Positions 43,478 to 51,809 are shown, counted from the first letter of the stretch. The stretch is 64,000 bases of DNA from Pseudomonadota bacterium (GCA_018818835.1 JAHIRD010000031.1:1-64000); one strand, 5' to 3'. Numbers and translations are program-made. Notes: generated from the sequence alone by a model not told the origin.

Positions 43478-43549
43478 AAGTCCCATGGGTCCTATAGGTC
43501 TCATGGGATCCATGGGAGTCATAGGACGTATGAGACCTATGAGAATTAT
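43478..43549. repeat. degenerate 9-bp tandem repeat array
   Basis: Eight consecutive nine-base units, each ending in AT and starting with a purine: AAGTCCCAT, GGGTCCTAT, AGGTCTCAT, GGGATCCAT, GGGAGTCAT, AGGACGTAT, GAGACCTAT, GAGAATTAT. The period is nine without indels, and the changes fall at internal positions, so it is not a simple sequence run. It lies about 65 bases after the CocE-like gene. The same unit shape appears at 39641. Confidence 0.8.
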
Positions 43550-43662
43550 TATATGCTATTAATTAAATTATAACCTGATCCTGCTCAATCGATTGGTCAA
43601 AAACGCTCGTACATCGTATGGGCACGGGGTGCCCTGGCGAGCGAGAGGTTAATAAAAGGCTC

Positions 43663-44232
43663 TTACCCAAGTCCGATCTCACCAGCCACCTCACGCATGC
43701 CCATGATCACGTCCTGAACCAGATCGTTGATATCCACCCCCAGCATAAGGGCCCCCTTTTCAATCACGCTCCGATTTGCCCCTGCTGCAAATCCTTTCTG
43801 GTTCCATTTCTTTCGAACGGACTTGGGAGTCAGGTCCATGACACTTTTTGAGGGGCGAACCAAGGCGCAGGCATTGACCAGTCCAGTCAACTCATCAATG
43901 GCATAAAGGGTTTTCTCAAGCACAGTCAGGGGCTCCACATGGGAGCAGATTCCCCATCCATGGGAGACCACCGCACGGATGTAATCCGAAGGCCAGTTCC
44001 TTTCACGGAGAAGCTCTTCGGTTTTAGAGCAGTGATCCCCAGGAAATTTCTCGTAATCCAGGTCATGGATCAGACCAATGATGCCCCACATGGTCTCATC
44101 CTCCCCCTGTTTACGGGCCAGATACTTCATGGTTGCCTCAACGGCAAGGGCGTGGTTGATAAGGGACTCACTTGTATTGAATTCTTTGAGCAAAGAAAAT
44201 GCATCGTCGCGTGTCGGGACATAGTGTGCCAT
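43663..44232 (-). CDS. HD domain hydrolase
   Basis: 189 residues. Metal-binding HD motif: H27 in INHALAVEAT, then H56-D57 in GLIHDLDYEKF, and a possible distal His/Asp. Members of this short, single-domain HD family (HDIG or PF01966 type) are phosphohydrolases with unknown substrate. ATG start with AGGAG upstream. It lies opposite to tRNA-Arg upstream; no operon partner. Confidence 0.8.
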   Translation of the reverse strand: MAHYVPTRDDAFSLLKEFNTSESLINHALAVEATMKYLARKQGEDETMWGIIGLIHDLDYEKFPGDHCSKTEELLRERNWPSDYIRAVVSHGWGICSHVEPLTVLEKTLYAIDELTGLVNACALVRPSKSVMDLTPKSVRKKWNQKGFAAGANRSVIEKGALMLGVDINDLVQDVIMGMREVAGEIGLG

Positions 44233-44396
44233 ATTTTTTTCTCCTGTTTTAAGGAAACGAACTTTCTTAAAAATAAATGTTCAACAATTCTACCGTGCTT
44301 GTATTTTTTGTCAATGATCCGATTGACTTGGCCTGGTTCCTTGTCCCTGAGCCTCTGAGACAAAACAGCATGAATTGGGTTGAATTAAAAAAAGAC

Positions 44397-44426
44397 TTGA
44401 TATAAAGTGACTTTAACGTTTAGAAA
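44397..44426 (+). promoter_or_regulatory. candidate promoter of tRNA-Arg
   Basis: TTGATA (44397-44402), 18 bases, TAGAAA (44421-44426). Four of six -10 positions match. The tRNA starts 42 bases downstream. Confidence 0.35.
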
Positions 44427-44468
44427 TACAACAATTCATCTCACATTGGTTGATGATGCATGCATGAT

Positions 44469-44544
44469 GCGCCCGTGGCCCAGTGGATAAGGCGTCGGCC
44501 TCCGGAGCCGAAGATCGCTGGTTCGAATCCAGCCGGGCGCGCCA
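44469..44544 (+). tRNA. tRNA-Arg (CCG)
   Basis: 76 bases with encoded CCA. Acceptor GCGCCCG/CGGGCGC, anticodon stem TCGGC/GCCGA, loop CTCCGGA with anticodon CCG at 44502-44504, T arm CTGGTTCGAATCCAG. No duplicate 3' end was noticed nearby, so no insertion. Confidence 0.96.
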
Positions 44545-44664
44545 TGAATTTATTATCAATAATGTTACTATAAACCAGCAGTTTTCCGGTAGGCTGCTAA
44601 GGCTGTCAATTAACGGTATTATAAAATGGCAACATATTTCAAGTCACACATGGTGAGCCGCAGC

Positions 44665-45101
44665 ATGAATACGTTGCTTAAGGCATTTATGGGCCTGCTT
44701 GTTGCGCGCACATCTGTTCAGCTGACATGACAGCCCTTTCCGAAGACCAGCTGGATAAGCTCATTGCAGAGCAAGGAATTTGCGACCTGAATCTTCCTGA
44801 CACCTGCAACACGGATCCGGATGTTGAGAAAACCCTCTCCATGGTCAAGACGAGTCCCAAGGGTCCGGGGAATGTCAGTGCCGTAGACCCGGCCCTATCT
44901 ATCAACACCAGTCATGTTTTTGCAGCTAATCAGAATATCATAATCACAGGAGACTACTCAGACAATAAATTCCAAGAGACTCCACCTCCTGAGCTTCATA
45001 AACCACTAATGCTCCTACCGTCTCATGTTATTAGGGCTGATAGTAGCCTGGAGTCGAACTACCAATCCACCACTATCTCGATTCCGTCTGTTCAAGGATA
45101 A
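44665..45101 (+). pseudogene. frameshifted small exported protein
   Basis: ATG at 44665 gives MNTLLKAFMGLLVA, a good signal-peptide core, but reads into TGA at residue 22. One missing base around 44704-44709 (a GCGCGC run) would join it to the next frame: AHICSADMTALSEDQLDKLI and on to a stop at 45101, about 145 residues. ALSEDQLDKLIAEQGI after a signal peptide is typical of a family of small exported proteins (M..L.D..L..V.GQ.GI). The frame from ATG 44727 alone has no signal. A pseudogene or a sequencing error. Confidence 0.6.
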
Positions 45102-45269
45102 TATATATATGGCCATTAAACCTTCTTATCGAAAGATATTTACGAGAACCAATGCCCCATGAATCTTTTAAAGTCTTTTTGGCTAACAGATCGAATGGAT
45201 GAGAATAAGCGGATTTTTATTAAAGATGATCCTTTTTAAAGATAAAATGAAAAATCTGTTTATAAGTTC

Positions 45270-45298
45270 TTGACACAGCGTTCGGTTACCAGTATTTA
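45270..45298 (+). promoter_or_regulatory. candidate promoter of the IHF/HU gene
   Basis: TTGACA (45270-45275), 17 bases, TATTTA (45293-45298). Perfect -35 and spacing, half of the -10. The start codon is 52 bases downstream. Confidence 0.45.
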
Positions 45299-45349
45299 TC
45301 CTGTTAATTAATCCATTTAAACAATCACTGAAAAGCACGAAAGATAATT

Positions 45350-45634
45350 ATGACACTTACAAAAGCTGACATTGTCGATACCATTACCGAGCGTCTGGGA
45401 TATTCCAAAGTAAAGTCCTCAGAGACCGTTGAAACCGTCCTTGAAATCATCAAAGATTCCCTTGAAGAAGGCGATGATGTGCTTATCTCCGGATTCGGGA
45501 AATTGTGCGTCAAGGACAAGGCCGCTCGAAAAGGGCGGAATCCTGCCACAGGCGCGGACTTGATGCTCGATAAACGGCGGGTTGTCACCTTCAAGAGTTC
45601 CACCATTTTGAGAAACAAGGTCAACGAGAAATAA
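45350..45634 (+). CDS. ihfA: HU/IHF family DNA-binding protein, IHF alpha-like
   Basis: 94 residues. Bacterial histone-like fold starting MTLTKADIVDTITERLGYSK, with ISGFGKL and the beta-arm GRNPATGADLMLDKRRVVTF. The RRVVTF and the N-terminus are closer to IHF-alpha than HU, though in this lineage subunits are hard to separate by eye. It bends DNA in recombination, RpoN promoter activation and replication, so it may help the pilA promoter. A terminator-like hairpin follows. Confidence 0.88.
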   Translation: MTLTKADIVDTITERLGYSKVKSSETVETVLEIIKDSLEEGDDVLISGFGKLCVKDKAARKGRNPATGADLMLDKRRVVTFKSSTILRNKVNEK

Positions 45635-45665
45635 CAGCCTTCAGTCAATCTCAATCCATTTCTCA

Positions 45666-45685
45666 GGGGCCTTTTTTCAGGCCCC
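45666..45685 (+). terminator. hairpin after the IHF/HU gene
   Basis: GGGGCC (45666-45671) pairs with GGCCCC (45680-45685), and the flanking TCTCA/TGAGA may extend the stem. The loop contains the T-run, and no T-run follows, so its strength as a terminator is uncertain. Confidence 0.45.
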
Positions 45686-45985
45686 GTGTGAGAATAAATT
45701 CTCCAATCCACCCGATAAAGACAGATGATTCACATATTTGGCTGATTTATCTGATTAAATAACGACAAATCAGCATTCTGGATCCTGCGTCCATTATTTT
45801 CCCGGTCCAGGGTCACACAATCGTGAAAAATAGGATTGGGAGATGTCGCCCCGTATCTCTTCCCTGGGTTCGCCCTTTCGATTTTCAATCTCAAGTCTTG
45901 AAATGGTTAAAACACTCCCTGCAAATTCCCTGTATTTATCCCTTCATCCGGGGGATCTTGCGGGGGTTGCCTACCTATCAAAAAA
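45686..45985. other. intergenic region between the IHF/HU hairpin and the tRNA-Lys terminator
   Basis: About 300 bases between the IHF/HU hairpin and the converging tRNA-Lys terminator. Short frames exist but lack ribosome sites and recognisable products. Nothing else seen. Confidence 0.5.
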
Positions 45986-46016
45986 AAGGCCCCCAAGCCG
46001 TAAATGCTTGAGAGCC
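45986..46016 (-). terminator. terminator of tRNA-Lys
   Basis: Twelve-base-pair stem (45986-45997 with 46005-46016, two G-T pairs) and a seven-base loop. On the minus strand it runs into TTTTTT. It lies 11 bases beyond the tRNA. Confidence 0.85.
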
Positions 46017-46027
46017 TTATATATTCA

Positions 46028-46103
46028 TGGTGGGCTGCCGGGGTTTCGAACCCAGGACCTACTGATTAAGAGTCAGTTGCTCTACCAACTGAGCTAGCAG
46101 CCC
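46028..46103 (-). tRNA. tRNA-Lys (CTT)
   Basis: 76 bases with encoded CCA. Acceptor GGGCTGC/GCAGCCC, D arm GCTCAGTTGGTAGAGC, anticodon stem ACTGA/TCAGT with CTCTTAA loop and anticodon CTT at 46068-46070, T arm GGTTCGAAACCC-like. Confidence 0.96.
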
Positions 46104-46462
46104 AAAACACAGACTTCATTGTGTTTTTTAGAAACAAACTTCTAACAGCTTGGCCCCGGCTTGTCAATTTATTTTTACCCAAACCTCCCTTTGATTGCCT
46201 GATTTAATTATTCTATTCGCTGTGTTTGACAGAGCCCTTTGATCTATGATAAATGTATAGTGTTTACAACACAAATGACCCACATGAATCTTTGCTGATG
46301 ATTCTATTAAAAAAACCATTTTGATGATTCCCAAAAAAAAAGAAACTCCGAGCCACAAGAGGTTCAGTCGAGACATAATTCACGCGACGTGTGCACTATG
46401 GGCACGGCAACCGTGACAGACCATCCAGTATCAACAATTTATGAAAAAGCGGGAGGACATCC
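46104..46462. other. intergenic region upstream of the substrate-binding-like gene
   Basis: 359 bases. Divergent promoters for tRNA-Lys and the next gene should lie here; I did not find clear boxes. The short minus-strand frame 46164-46376 has no ribosome site or recognisable product. GGGAGG precedes the next gene. Confidence 0.5.
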
Positions 46463-47401
46463 ATGGCTGACAAACCTGTCATTAAAATTGGTCATTTAAA
46501 AATTACCGACCATCTGATCCTGGGTGTCACGGACCTGAAACTCAAAAAAGGTATGGAAACCTTCAAACACTGTTCCCTTCAGCCGGTTCTCAAGAACGGT
46601 TGGAACGAGGTGGCGGATGATCTTTCCACAGGAGCCATCCAGGGAGCCTTTATCCTTGCTCCCACGGCCATGGATATTTTTAAATCCGGCGTCGACATCA
46701 AGCTCCTCCTGTTCACCCATAAATCGGGCAGTATTCTTGTCAAAAATAAAAATGCAAACATCCAGAAAATAGAAGATTTCGCAGGAAAAGTCGTTCTCAT
46801 CCCCTATCAGCTGTCGGTTCACAACATGCTTTTCCATAAGCTGCTTTCAGAGAAAGGATTGAACCCGGGAATCAGCTCTGATCCCAAAGCCGATGTAATA
46901 CTCGAAGTGGTGGCGCCTTTTCAGATGCCCGATGCCATTCGGTTTGATGAAGAGGGAGAAATTGCAGGTTTCATCGTGGCTGAGCCCTTTGGAACCCAAG
47001 TGATCGCCAGTGGCCATGGCGAACCCTTTTACATGTCCTATGAGATATGGAACAAACATCCCTGCTGTGTGTTTGTGATGAGAAGCGAAATTATTGAGAA
47101 AAACCCCGAGGCTGTCCAGGAAATCACCACCAGCCTGGTACGATCCGGCTTTGCCGTGGCTGACCAGCCTGATTCCGCAGCCATTATCGGAGGGCGTTTT
47201 CTTGGCCAGGACGCCGGCATCATCAAGCAGGTCCTGACCGAGCCCAAAGAGCGGATTGTGACCGATGAGCTATTACCCATCATTAATGATTTGGCTATTA
47301 TTCAGGATTATATGTTTGATAAAATGAAGATACTGACAGACAAAATCGACCTGGAAAAATTTGTGGACACCCGTTTTGCAAAGGCGGCGGGTGCCAAATA
47401 G
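46463..47401 (+). CDS. substrate-binding-like protein without signal peptide (NMT1/NrtA family)
   Basis: 312 residues. The fold matches ABC substrate-binding proteins of the nitrate/sulfonate/taurine family (SsuA/TauA/NrtA): IKIGHLKITDHLILGV, STGAIQGAFILAPTAMDIFK, LIPYQLSVHNMLFHKLL, GFIVAEPFGTQVI. The N-terminus is MADKPVIKIG with no signal peptide or lipobox. It may therefore be a cytoplasmic sensor, as in NrtC-like or CmpA-derived domains. No ATPase or permease neighbour. Convergent with the MerR-like gene, nine bases apart. Confidence 0.75.
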   Translation: MADKPVIKIGHLKITDHLILGVTDLKLKKGMETFKHCSLQPVLKNGWNEVADDLSTGAIQGAFILAPTAMDIFKSGVDIKLLLFTHKSGSILVKNKNANIQKIEDFAGKVVLIPYQLSVHNMLFHKLLSEKGLNPGISSDPKADVILEVVAPFQMPDAIRFDEEGEIAGFIVAEPFGTQVIASGHGEPFYMSYEIWNKHPCCVFVMRSEIIEKNPEAVQEITTSLVRSGFAVADQPDSAAIIGGRFLGQDAGIIKQVLTEPKERIVTDELLPIINDLAIIQDYMFDKMKILTDKIDLEKFVDTRFAKAAGAK

Positions 47402-47410
47402 ATCGGGTGG

Positions 47411-48607
47411 TCATGATCCCTGGACCGAATCGATGTATTTATAAATACCCTGGATGGTTTTGCTGTCCCATTTGCCTTTACCCGACAGGGTTCTTACACC
47501 TTCCTCGTTAAACTGCCGTGTGGTTTCTTCGATACTGAGTTTGTCCTGCTGTTTCATCCGGATGATACGTTTGAGAATCTTTGATTTATAAGACTCATCC
47601 ACCTTGGACCTTGGCTGGGATTCCCTCTGCACCTGATCTTTTGGCCCATCATCCGTGTCGATCAGTTTGGACAGATCATCCACATCTTTAAGGCCGGCCC
47701 CATGGCCTCCTTTTCCTGAAGCATCGCCCTCTTCTTCAATAAGCAGAGACAGATCGTCAATATCCTTTTTATCCTGAATATCACCCGGCTCAAGAAGCAA
47801 CGATAAATCGTCAAAATCAATGCCATCTTCTTCCAAAACCTCATCTTCAATTAGCAATGAAAGGTCGTCCACATCGTTTGCACGTGGTGAAACCAAGGTA
47901 TCTACCCCAGGGGCCGCCTCTAATTCACCCGTGTCCAAAGTCTCTTTTCCCACGTCTCCGAGAAAATCGTCCATCAGCTCTGGCTCCTGGGTATCAATCA
48001 GCTCAGGAAGATCGTCCGGATGGTCAGGGACATAGGGCATGTCCATGGTAAAATCCTCTAGTTCAGATGGAGACGGGGCGGGCATGCGTTTCACTTTATC
48101 CATGAGTGCGCTGACCGAATCTTTTTCCGCAAGATCCTGAATCAAAGAGACCATATCACGCAAGGCATTGGCCTTGATCTGTTCTGACTCGGCCTGGCTT
48201 TCCATGGCGTAAGCCTTTCTCTCCTCGGCCGTGGCGCGCCGTTCCTGGGCATCTGCAATACGCTGTTGCTGGCCAAACATTCCAGCCAAGGATTCTTTTA
48301 AAGCCTCAATGATCACCCGGGTCTGCTCCACACCTTCAGGATGTGGGTCTCCGGCTCTATCCGATACGGACCTGACTGTTTTTGCCTCAAGGGCACGTTC
48401 TATTTCCTGGGTGTCCATTCCGGCATGGGTGCATTTGGAAATAAACCGGAAGACCTCTACAATGGTTTCCGGGTAAAGACGGCCCTGGGCATCCACCGAA
48501 GTCGGAAGCCATTTCCTATAACGATTACGCCATACATTGAGGGTTGTTTCACCGATGTTTAATTTATCTGCAACCTCGTAAAGACTTAAGGAAAGATGAT
48601 CAGGCAT
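47411..48607 (-). CDS. MerR-like DNA-binding protein with DDLSLLIE repeats
   Basis: 398 residues from ATG 48607 (AGGAG upstream; an earlier start at 48652 is unlikely). Residues 8-75 form a winged helix of MerR kind (LYEVADKLNIGETTLNVWRN). 95-175 are a coiled coil. 180-320 are acidic and disordered, with four copies of a short motif: VDDLSLLIE (246-254), FDDLSLLLE (265-273), IDDLSLLIE (283-291), VDDLSKLID (309-317), and a partial DDLPELID (198-205). 340-398 is a helical domain with RTLSGKGKWDSKTIQGIYKY, resembling a recombinase-linker segment. Unknown regulator. Confidence 0.65.
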   Translation of the reverse strand: MPDHLSLSLYEVADKLNIGETTLNVWRNRYRKWLPTSVDAQGRLYPETIVEVFRFISKCTHAGMDTQEIERALEAKTVRSVSDRAGDPHPEGVEQTRVIIEALKESLAGMFGQQQRIADAQERRATAEERKAYAMESQAESEQIKANALRDMVSLIQDLAEKDSVSALMDKVKRMPAPSPSELEDFTMDMPYVPDHPDDLPELIDTQEPELMDDFLGDVGKETLDTGELEAAPGVDTLVSPRANDVDDLSLLIEDEVLEEDGIDFDDLSLLLEPGDIQDKKDIDDLSLLIEEEGDASGKGGHGAGLKDVDDLSKLIDTDDGPKDQVQRESQPRSKVDESYKSKILKRIIRMKQQDKLSIEETTRQFNEEGVRTLSGKGKWDSKTIQGIYKYIDSVQGS

Positions 48608-48857
48608 GTGTATCTCCTGCGACGCTGCTGTTATTCTAAAGGAACAAACCATAGGAGGAACGCGATTAGGAATGTAATATATTAAAATTATATTAGATTT
48701 AAGACTTTATGTCAAACAATGATCACCATTGGATCACAGAAGAGTAAAATCATATTTTTTCTGTTTTGACGCCTAATATCTTGATTATCAATCAACAGTC
48801 ATGTAACTTATTATGCTCTGAACACACGTGTTTACCATCACATTCGGGGGTATGTCC

Positions 48858-49760
48858 ATGTCTGGTCACGATTCTGCAAAAGCCGTTTACTATGCCTTGG
48901 CAGCAAATTTTGGGATTGCCATTGCCAAGAGTATCGCTGCACTAATGACCCGGTCCGGCAGCATGCTGGCCGAAGCGATCCATTCCTTTGCAGATTGCTC
49001 AAACCAGCTGCTTCTACTTTTCGGAATGAAACGGGCCCAGCGTCCCCCGGATAAAAACCATCCCCTGGGCTATGGTAATGAGCTGTATTTCTGGAGTTTC
49101 ATTGTGGCCGTGCTTCTGTTTAGTATTGGTGGGCTTTTTTCCATTTATGAAGGGATCCACAAACTCCAGGTCCACGAACCGATCCAAAAAGTATGGTTGG
49201 CCATTGGTGTTCTGGGTTTTTCCATTGTGCTTGAATCATTCAGTCTCCTTGGTGCCTTAACCGAAATCAATAAAATCCGTAAGGGGAAAGGATTTTTTGC
49301 ATGGCTAAAACACACACGCAGTTCGGAACTCATCGTTGTTCTTGGAGAAGATATCGCAGCGATCCTTGGCCTGGTCACAGCGTTTATCTTTGTCATTCTT
49401 TCCCATGTGCTGAACAACCCTGTCTATGATGCCATGGGCTCCATATGCATCGGTGCAATACTTCTGATCGTATCCTTGTTCCTGATAATCCGCATGAGGG
49501 ATCTTCTCATCGGAAAATCAGCCGATCCGGATATCCAAAAGGCCATTCTCAACCACATCGAGTCCGACCCTCTGATTGAGGATATTTTCAATATCATCAC
49601 CATTCAAATCGGTCCCTATGTCATGTTGGCCGGGAAAATCAAAATCAAAGGCAAGGTTGATATCCATACGGCCTGTCAGACCATCAACCGGATGGAATCC
49701 AGCTTGAAGAAACAGCTCCCCCAGATCAGGTGGAGTTTCATTGAACCGGACATCAAATAA
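48858..49760 (+). CDS. cation diffusion facilitator family transporter
   Basis: 300 residues from ATG 48858 (GGGGG upstream). Six transmembrane helices and a cytoplasmic C-terminal domain. TM2 has EAIHSFADCSNQ (His and Asp of the metal site) and the loop DKNHPLGYGNE. TM5 carries GEDIAAILGLV, where the second metal site of ordinary CDF proteins has a His/Asp pair; this Glu-Asp arrangement is like the ZNT9 group. It presumably exports zinc or another divalent metal. The C-terminal domain holds IDMHVH-like histidines sparsely. Followed by the metallo-beta-lactamase gene 33 bases later. Confidence 0.85.
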   Translation: MSGHDSAKAVYYALAANFGIAIAKSIAALMTRSGSMLAEAIHSFADCSNQLLLLFGMKRAQRPPDKNHPLGYGNELYFWSFIVAVLLFSIGGLFSIYEGIHKLQVHEPIQKVWLAIGVLGFSIVLESFSLLGALTEINKIRKGKGFFAWLKHTRSSELIVVLGEDIAAILGLVTAFIFVILSHVLNNPVYDAMGSICIGAILLIVSLFLIIRMRDLLIGKSADPDIQKAILNHIESDPLIEDIFNIITIQIGPYVMLAGKIKIKGKVDIHTACQTINRMESSLKKQLPQIRWSFIEPDIK

Positions 49761-49793
49761 AACCAATTCTGGCATTATAGATTAAGGAGACTT

Positions 49794-50492
49794 ATGAACA
49801 TCAAACAATTCAAATACTCTTCAGACAATTTTGCATACCTGGTTTACGGCAAAGAGTACGCTGTGGCCATTGATCCGGGTGCCGTTGATGAGATCCTTGC
49901 ATTTACCAGGAAAAATAACTTAACCATCCGGTATGTGACCAATACCCATACCCACTATGATCATACTCTTGGCAATGACAGCCTTGTTCACAAAACTAAC
50001 GCCGAATTCATTGATTGTCGAAGTCTCAAACATAATTCCCGGATCATAGTGGACCAGGAAGATCTCCTTGTGTATAAAACACCGGGGCACATGGAAGACT
50101 GCCTGACCTTTCATACCGGAAATATTCTTATCACTGGCGACACCCTGTTCAACGGCACCGTTGGGACCTGTTTTTCGGGCGATATGGCATCTTTTCTGGC
50201 ATCCATTCGTTTTCTGATGAGCTTTCCCCCGGCAACTCTGATTTACGCGGGCCATGACTATGTCAAGGAAGCCATGGCCTTTGCCCGGTCCATTGAAAAC
50301 GATAATCCTGAGATTGCCCGATACATGGAGAAATACGATCCAGCCCATGTGGTCACGTCTCTGGCGGATGAATTCAAGGCCAACCCCTTTCTAAGGTTTA
50401 ATGACCCCTCCATGATCAGCATCATGGAGGCACGTGGTCTGCCCACAAAAACCGAACTGGACCGTTGGAACTCGTTAATGGACCTTTATTAG
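49794..50492 (+). CDS. metallo-beta-lactamase fold hydrolase, glyoxalase II-like
   Basis: 232 residues. The metal motif THTHYDHTLGN (HxHxDH) is near residue 52, followed by further His ligands at HMEDCLTFHTGN, DTLFNGTVGTC and GHDYVKE, the pattern of GloB-like thioesterases. Likely a hydroxyacylglutathione or persulfide dioxygenase-type hydrolase; the substrate is not defined. Stop codon is two bases before the next gene, so co-translated. Confidence 0.85.
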   Translation: MNIKQFKYSSDNFAYLVYGKEYAVAIDPGAVDEILAFTRKNNLTIRYVTNTHTHYDHTLGNDSLVHKTNAEFIDCRSLKHNSRIIVDQEDLLVYKTPGHMEDCLTFHTGNILITGDTLFNGTVGTCFSGDMASFLASIRFLMSFPPATLIYAGHDYVKEAMAFARSIENDNPEIARYMEKYDPAHVVTSLADEFKANPFLRFNDPSMISIMEARGLPTKTELDRWNSLMDLY

Positions 50493-50494
50493 CC

Positions 50495-51199
50495 ATGACT
50501 TTATTGGATGATAGTGCCCATCGGAGCCTGTGGAAAAATAAAGCAATGGCTTTCCTTGTCAGATCAAGACAGGAACTCTGGGGCAAGCACAACGAAGACA
50601 TAATCGCCTGGTTTTTTCTGGAAGGTTTTACCCATCGTTTTATCCATCACATGCTTTTGGGCTGGAACAGGGTTTCACGAATCCGCCCTGCGTCCAACTG
50701 GGGGATTCCGGATAGAGCCGGGGACAACAACGTCAGACAGGGCAAGCTTATTCTTCCCCCTGGGATTGTCATTCCCTATATCGTCAATAAAGATTTGAGG
50801 AAACTCCTCATTTATAATCACCTGAGTGACAACCCCACCCGAAACGTAACGCTTCCCGGAAGTTCATCAGAGTCCATCATCCTGGGAGAACAACGCACCC
50901 GTGTTGCCGTTATTTCAAACATCATCCACGGGCTTCTCCTCCATCAGGAGTTCCAGGATCGCATAACGATAATCATCCCCCACAACCCGTTTGAAAAACC
51001 TGACAAGGATATCTATGATTTTATTCGTGATGCGAAACACTGTTGGATATGCCAGGAACCTCTGACAGGCAGAAGGGATGAAGCCCTATCCCCCTGGCTG
51101 GGAATCGCTCAGCCGACAGATCTGATCGCCTACTCGCGAGCTATTGATGTCATCAATACCATTAAACCCTATTTAATGTCCCAGGAGGAATCCCCATGA
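50495..51199 (+). CDS. degenerate toprim/primase-like protein
   Basis: 234 residues. It resembles the C-terminal part of CHC2-type primase-like proteins: EDIIAWFFLEGFTHRFIHHM, LGWNRVSRIRPASNWGIPD, GKLILPPGIVIPYIVNKDLR, VTLPGSSSES and VAVISNIIHGLLLHQEF. The toprim Glu and Asp positions, normally VVVEAELDALLL, are Ser and His here, so catalysis is doubtful. The zinc-finger part (CHC2) is absent. CWICQEPL near residue 190 could be a remaining short metal site. Co-translated with a hydrolase and a flavin reductase. Domain recall only, no search. Confidence 0.55.
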   Translation: MTLLDDSAHRSLWKNKAMAFLVRSRQELWGKHNEDIIAWFFLEGFTHRFIHHMLLGWNRVSRIRPASNWGIPDRAGDNNVRQGKLILPPGIVIPYIVNKDLRKLLIYNHLSDNPTRNVTLPGSSSESIILGEQRTRVAVISNIIHGLLLHQEFQDRITIIIPHNPFEKPDKDIYDFIRDAKHCWICQEPLTGRRDEALSPWLGIAQPTDLIAYSRAIDVINTIKPYLMSQEESP

Positions 51200-51768
51200 A
51201 AAAATCATTCGGTCCCAAGGCTCTCATATTCCCGACACCTGTCTGGTGCGTTGCAAGCTATGATGCGGATGGAAAGGCCAATGTCATGACCGTCGCCTGG
51301 GGGGGAATCTGCTGCTCAAGCCCGGCCTGTTTGGGTATCTCCATAAGAAAAGCCACCCACAGCTATGGCAACATCATGCATTCCAAAGCATTTACTGTCA
51401 ATGTCCCGTCAAAAAGCCAGGCCAAAGCCGCAGATTATTTCGGCATGGTGTCAGGAAAATCCCATAACAAATTTATCGAAACAGGTCTTACACCTATTCG
51501 TGCCAACCATGTGAATGCGCCCTTTATCAAAGAGTTCCCCATGATTTTGGAATGTAATGTCATTCACAGCTACGAGATCGGACTTCATACCCAGATCATA
51601 GGCGAGATCATGGATGTCCGGGTTGATGAATCAGCCCTCGATGCCGATGGCATGCCCGACATCATCAAAGTAAACCCTTTTCTTTATGTTCCGGAAACCT
51701 GCTCATACACCAGCATCGGCACCGAAACCTGGAAAGCCTTTGACATCAGTCTTATCAAAAAAGAATAA
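51196..51768 (+). CDS. flavin reductase family protein (flavoredoxin-like)
   Basis: 190 residues. FMN-binding split-barrel, with VWCVASYDADGKANVMTVAW and GGICCSSPACLGISIRKATH at the start and YEIGLHTQIIGEIMDVRVDE in the C-terminal part. Family of flavoredoxin in sulfate reducers and NADH:FMN reductase relatives, carrying electrons in the cytoplasm. ATGA overlap with the preceding gene, so part of a three-gene unit. Confidence 0.88.
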   Translation: MKKSFGPKALIFPTPVWCVASYDADGKANVMTVAWGGICCSSPACLGISIRKATHSYGNIMHSKAFTVNVPSKSQAKAADYFGMVSGKSHNKFIETGLTPIRANHVNAPFIKEFPMILECNVIHSYEIGLHTQIIGEIMDVRVDESALDADGMPDIIKVNPFLYVPETCSYTSIGTETWKAFDISLIKKE

Positions 51769-51809
51769 CCCCCCACTGCCGGTCCACCACGTCCACCCCC
51801 ATCCCACCA

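Noticed and set aside
45823-46097. Short frames overlapping the tRNA-Lys end and its terminator
   Set aside because: They read through a tRNA and a terminator hairpin and have no ribosome site.
46164-46376. Possible small minus-strand gene near tRNA-Lys
   Set aside because: Low-complexity translation without ribosome site or recognisable family.
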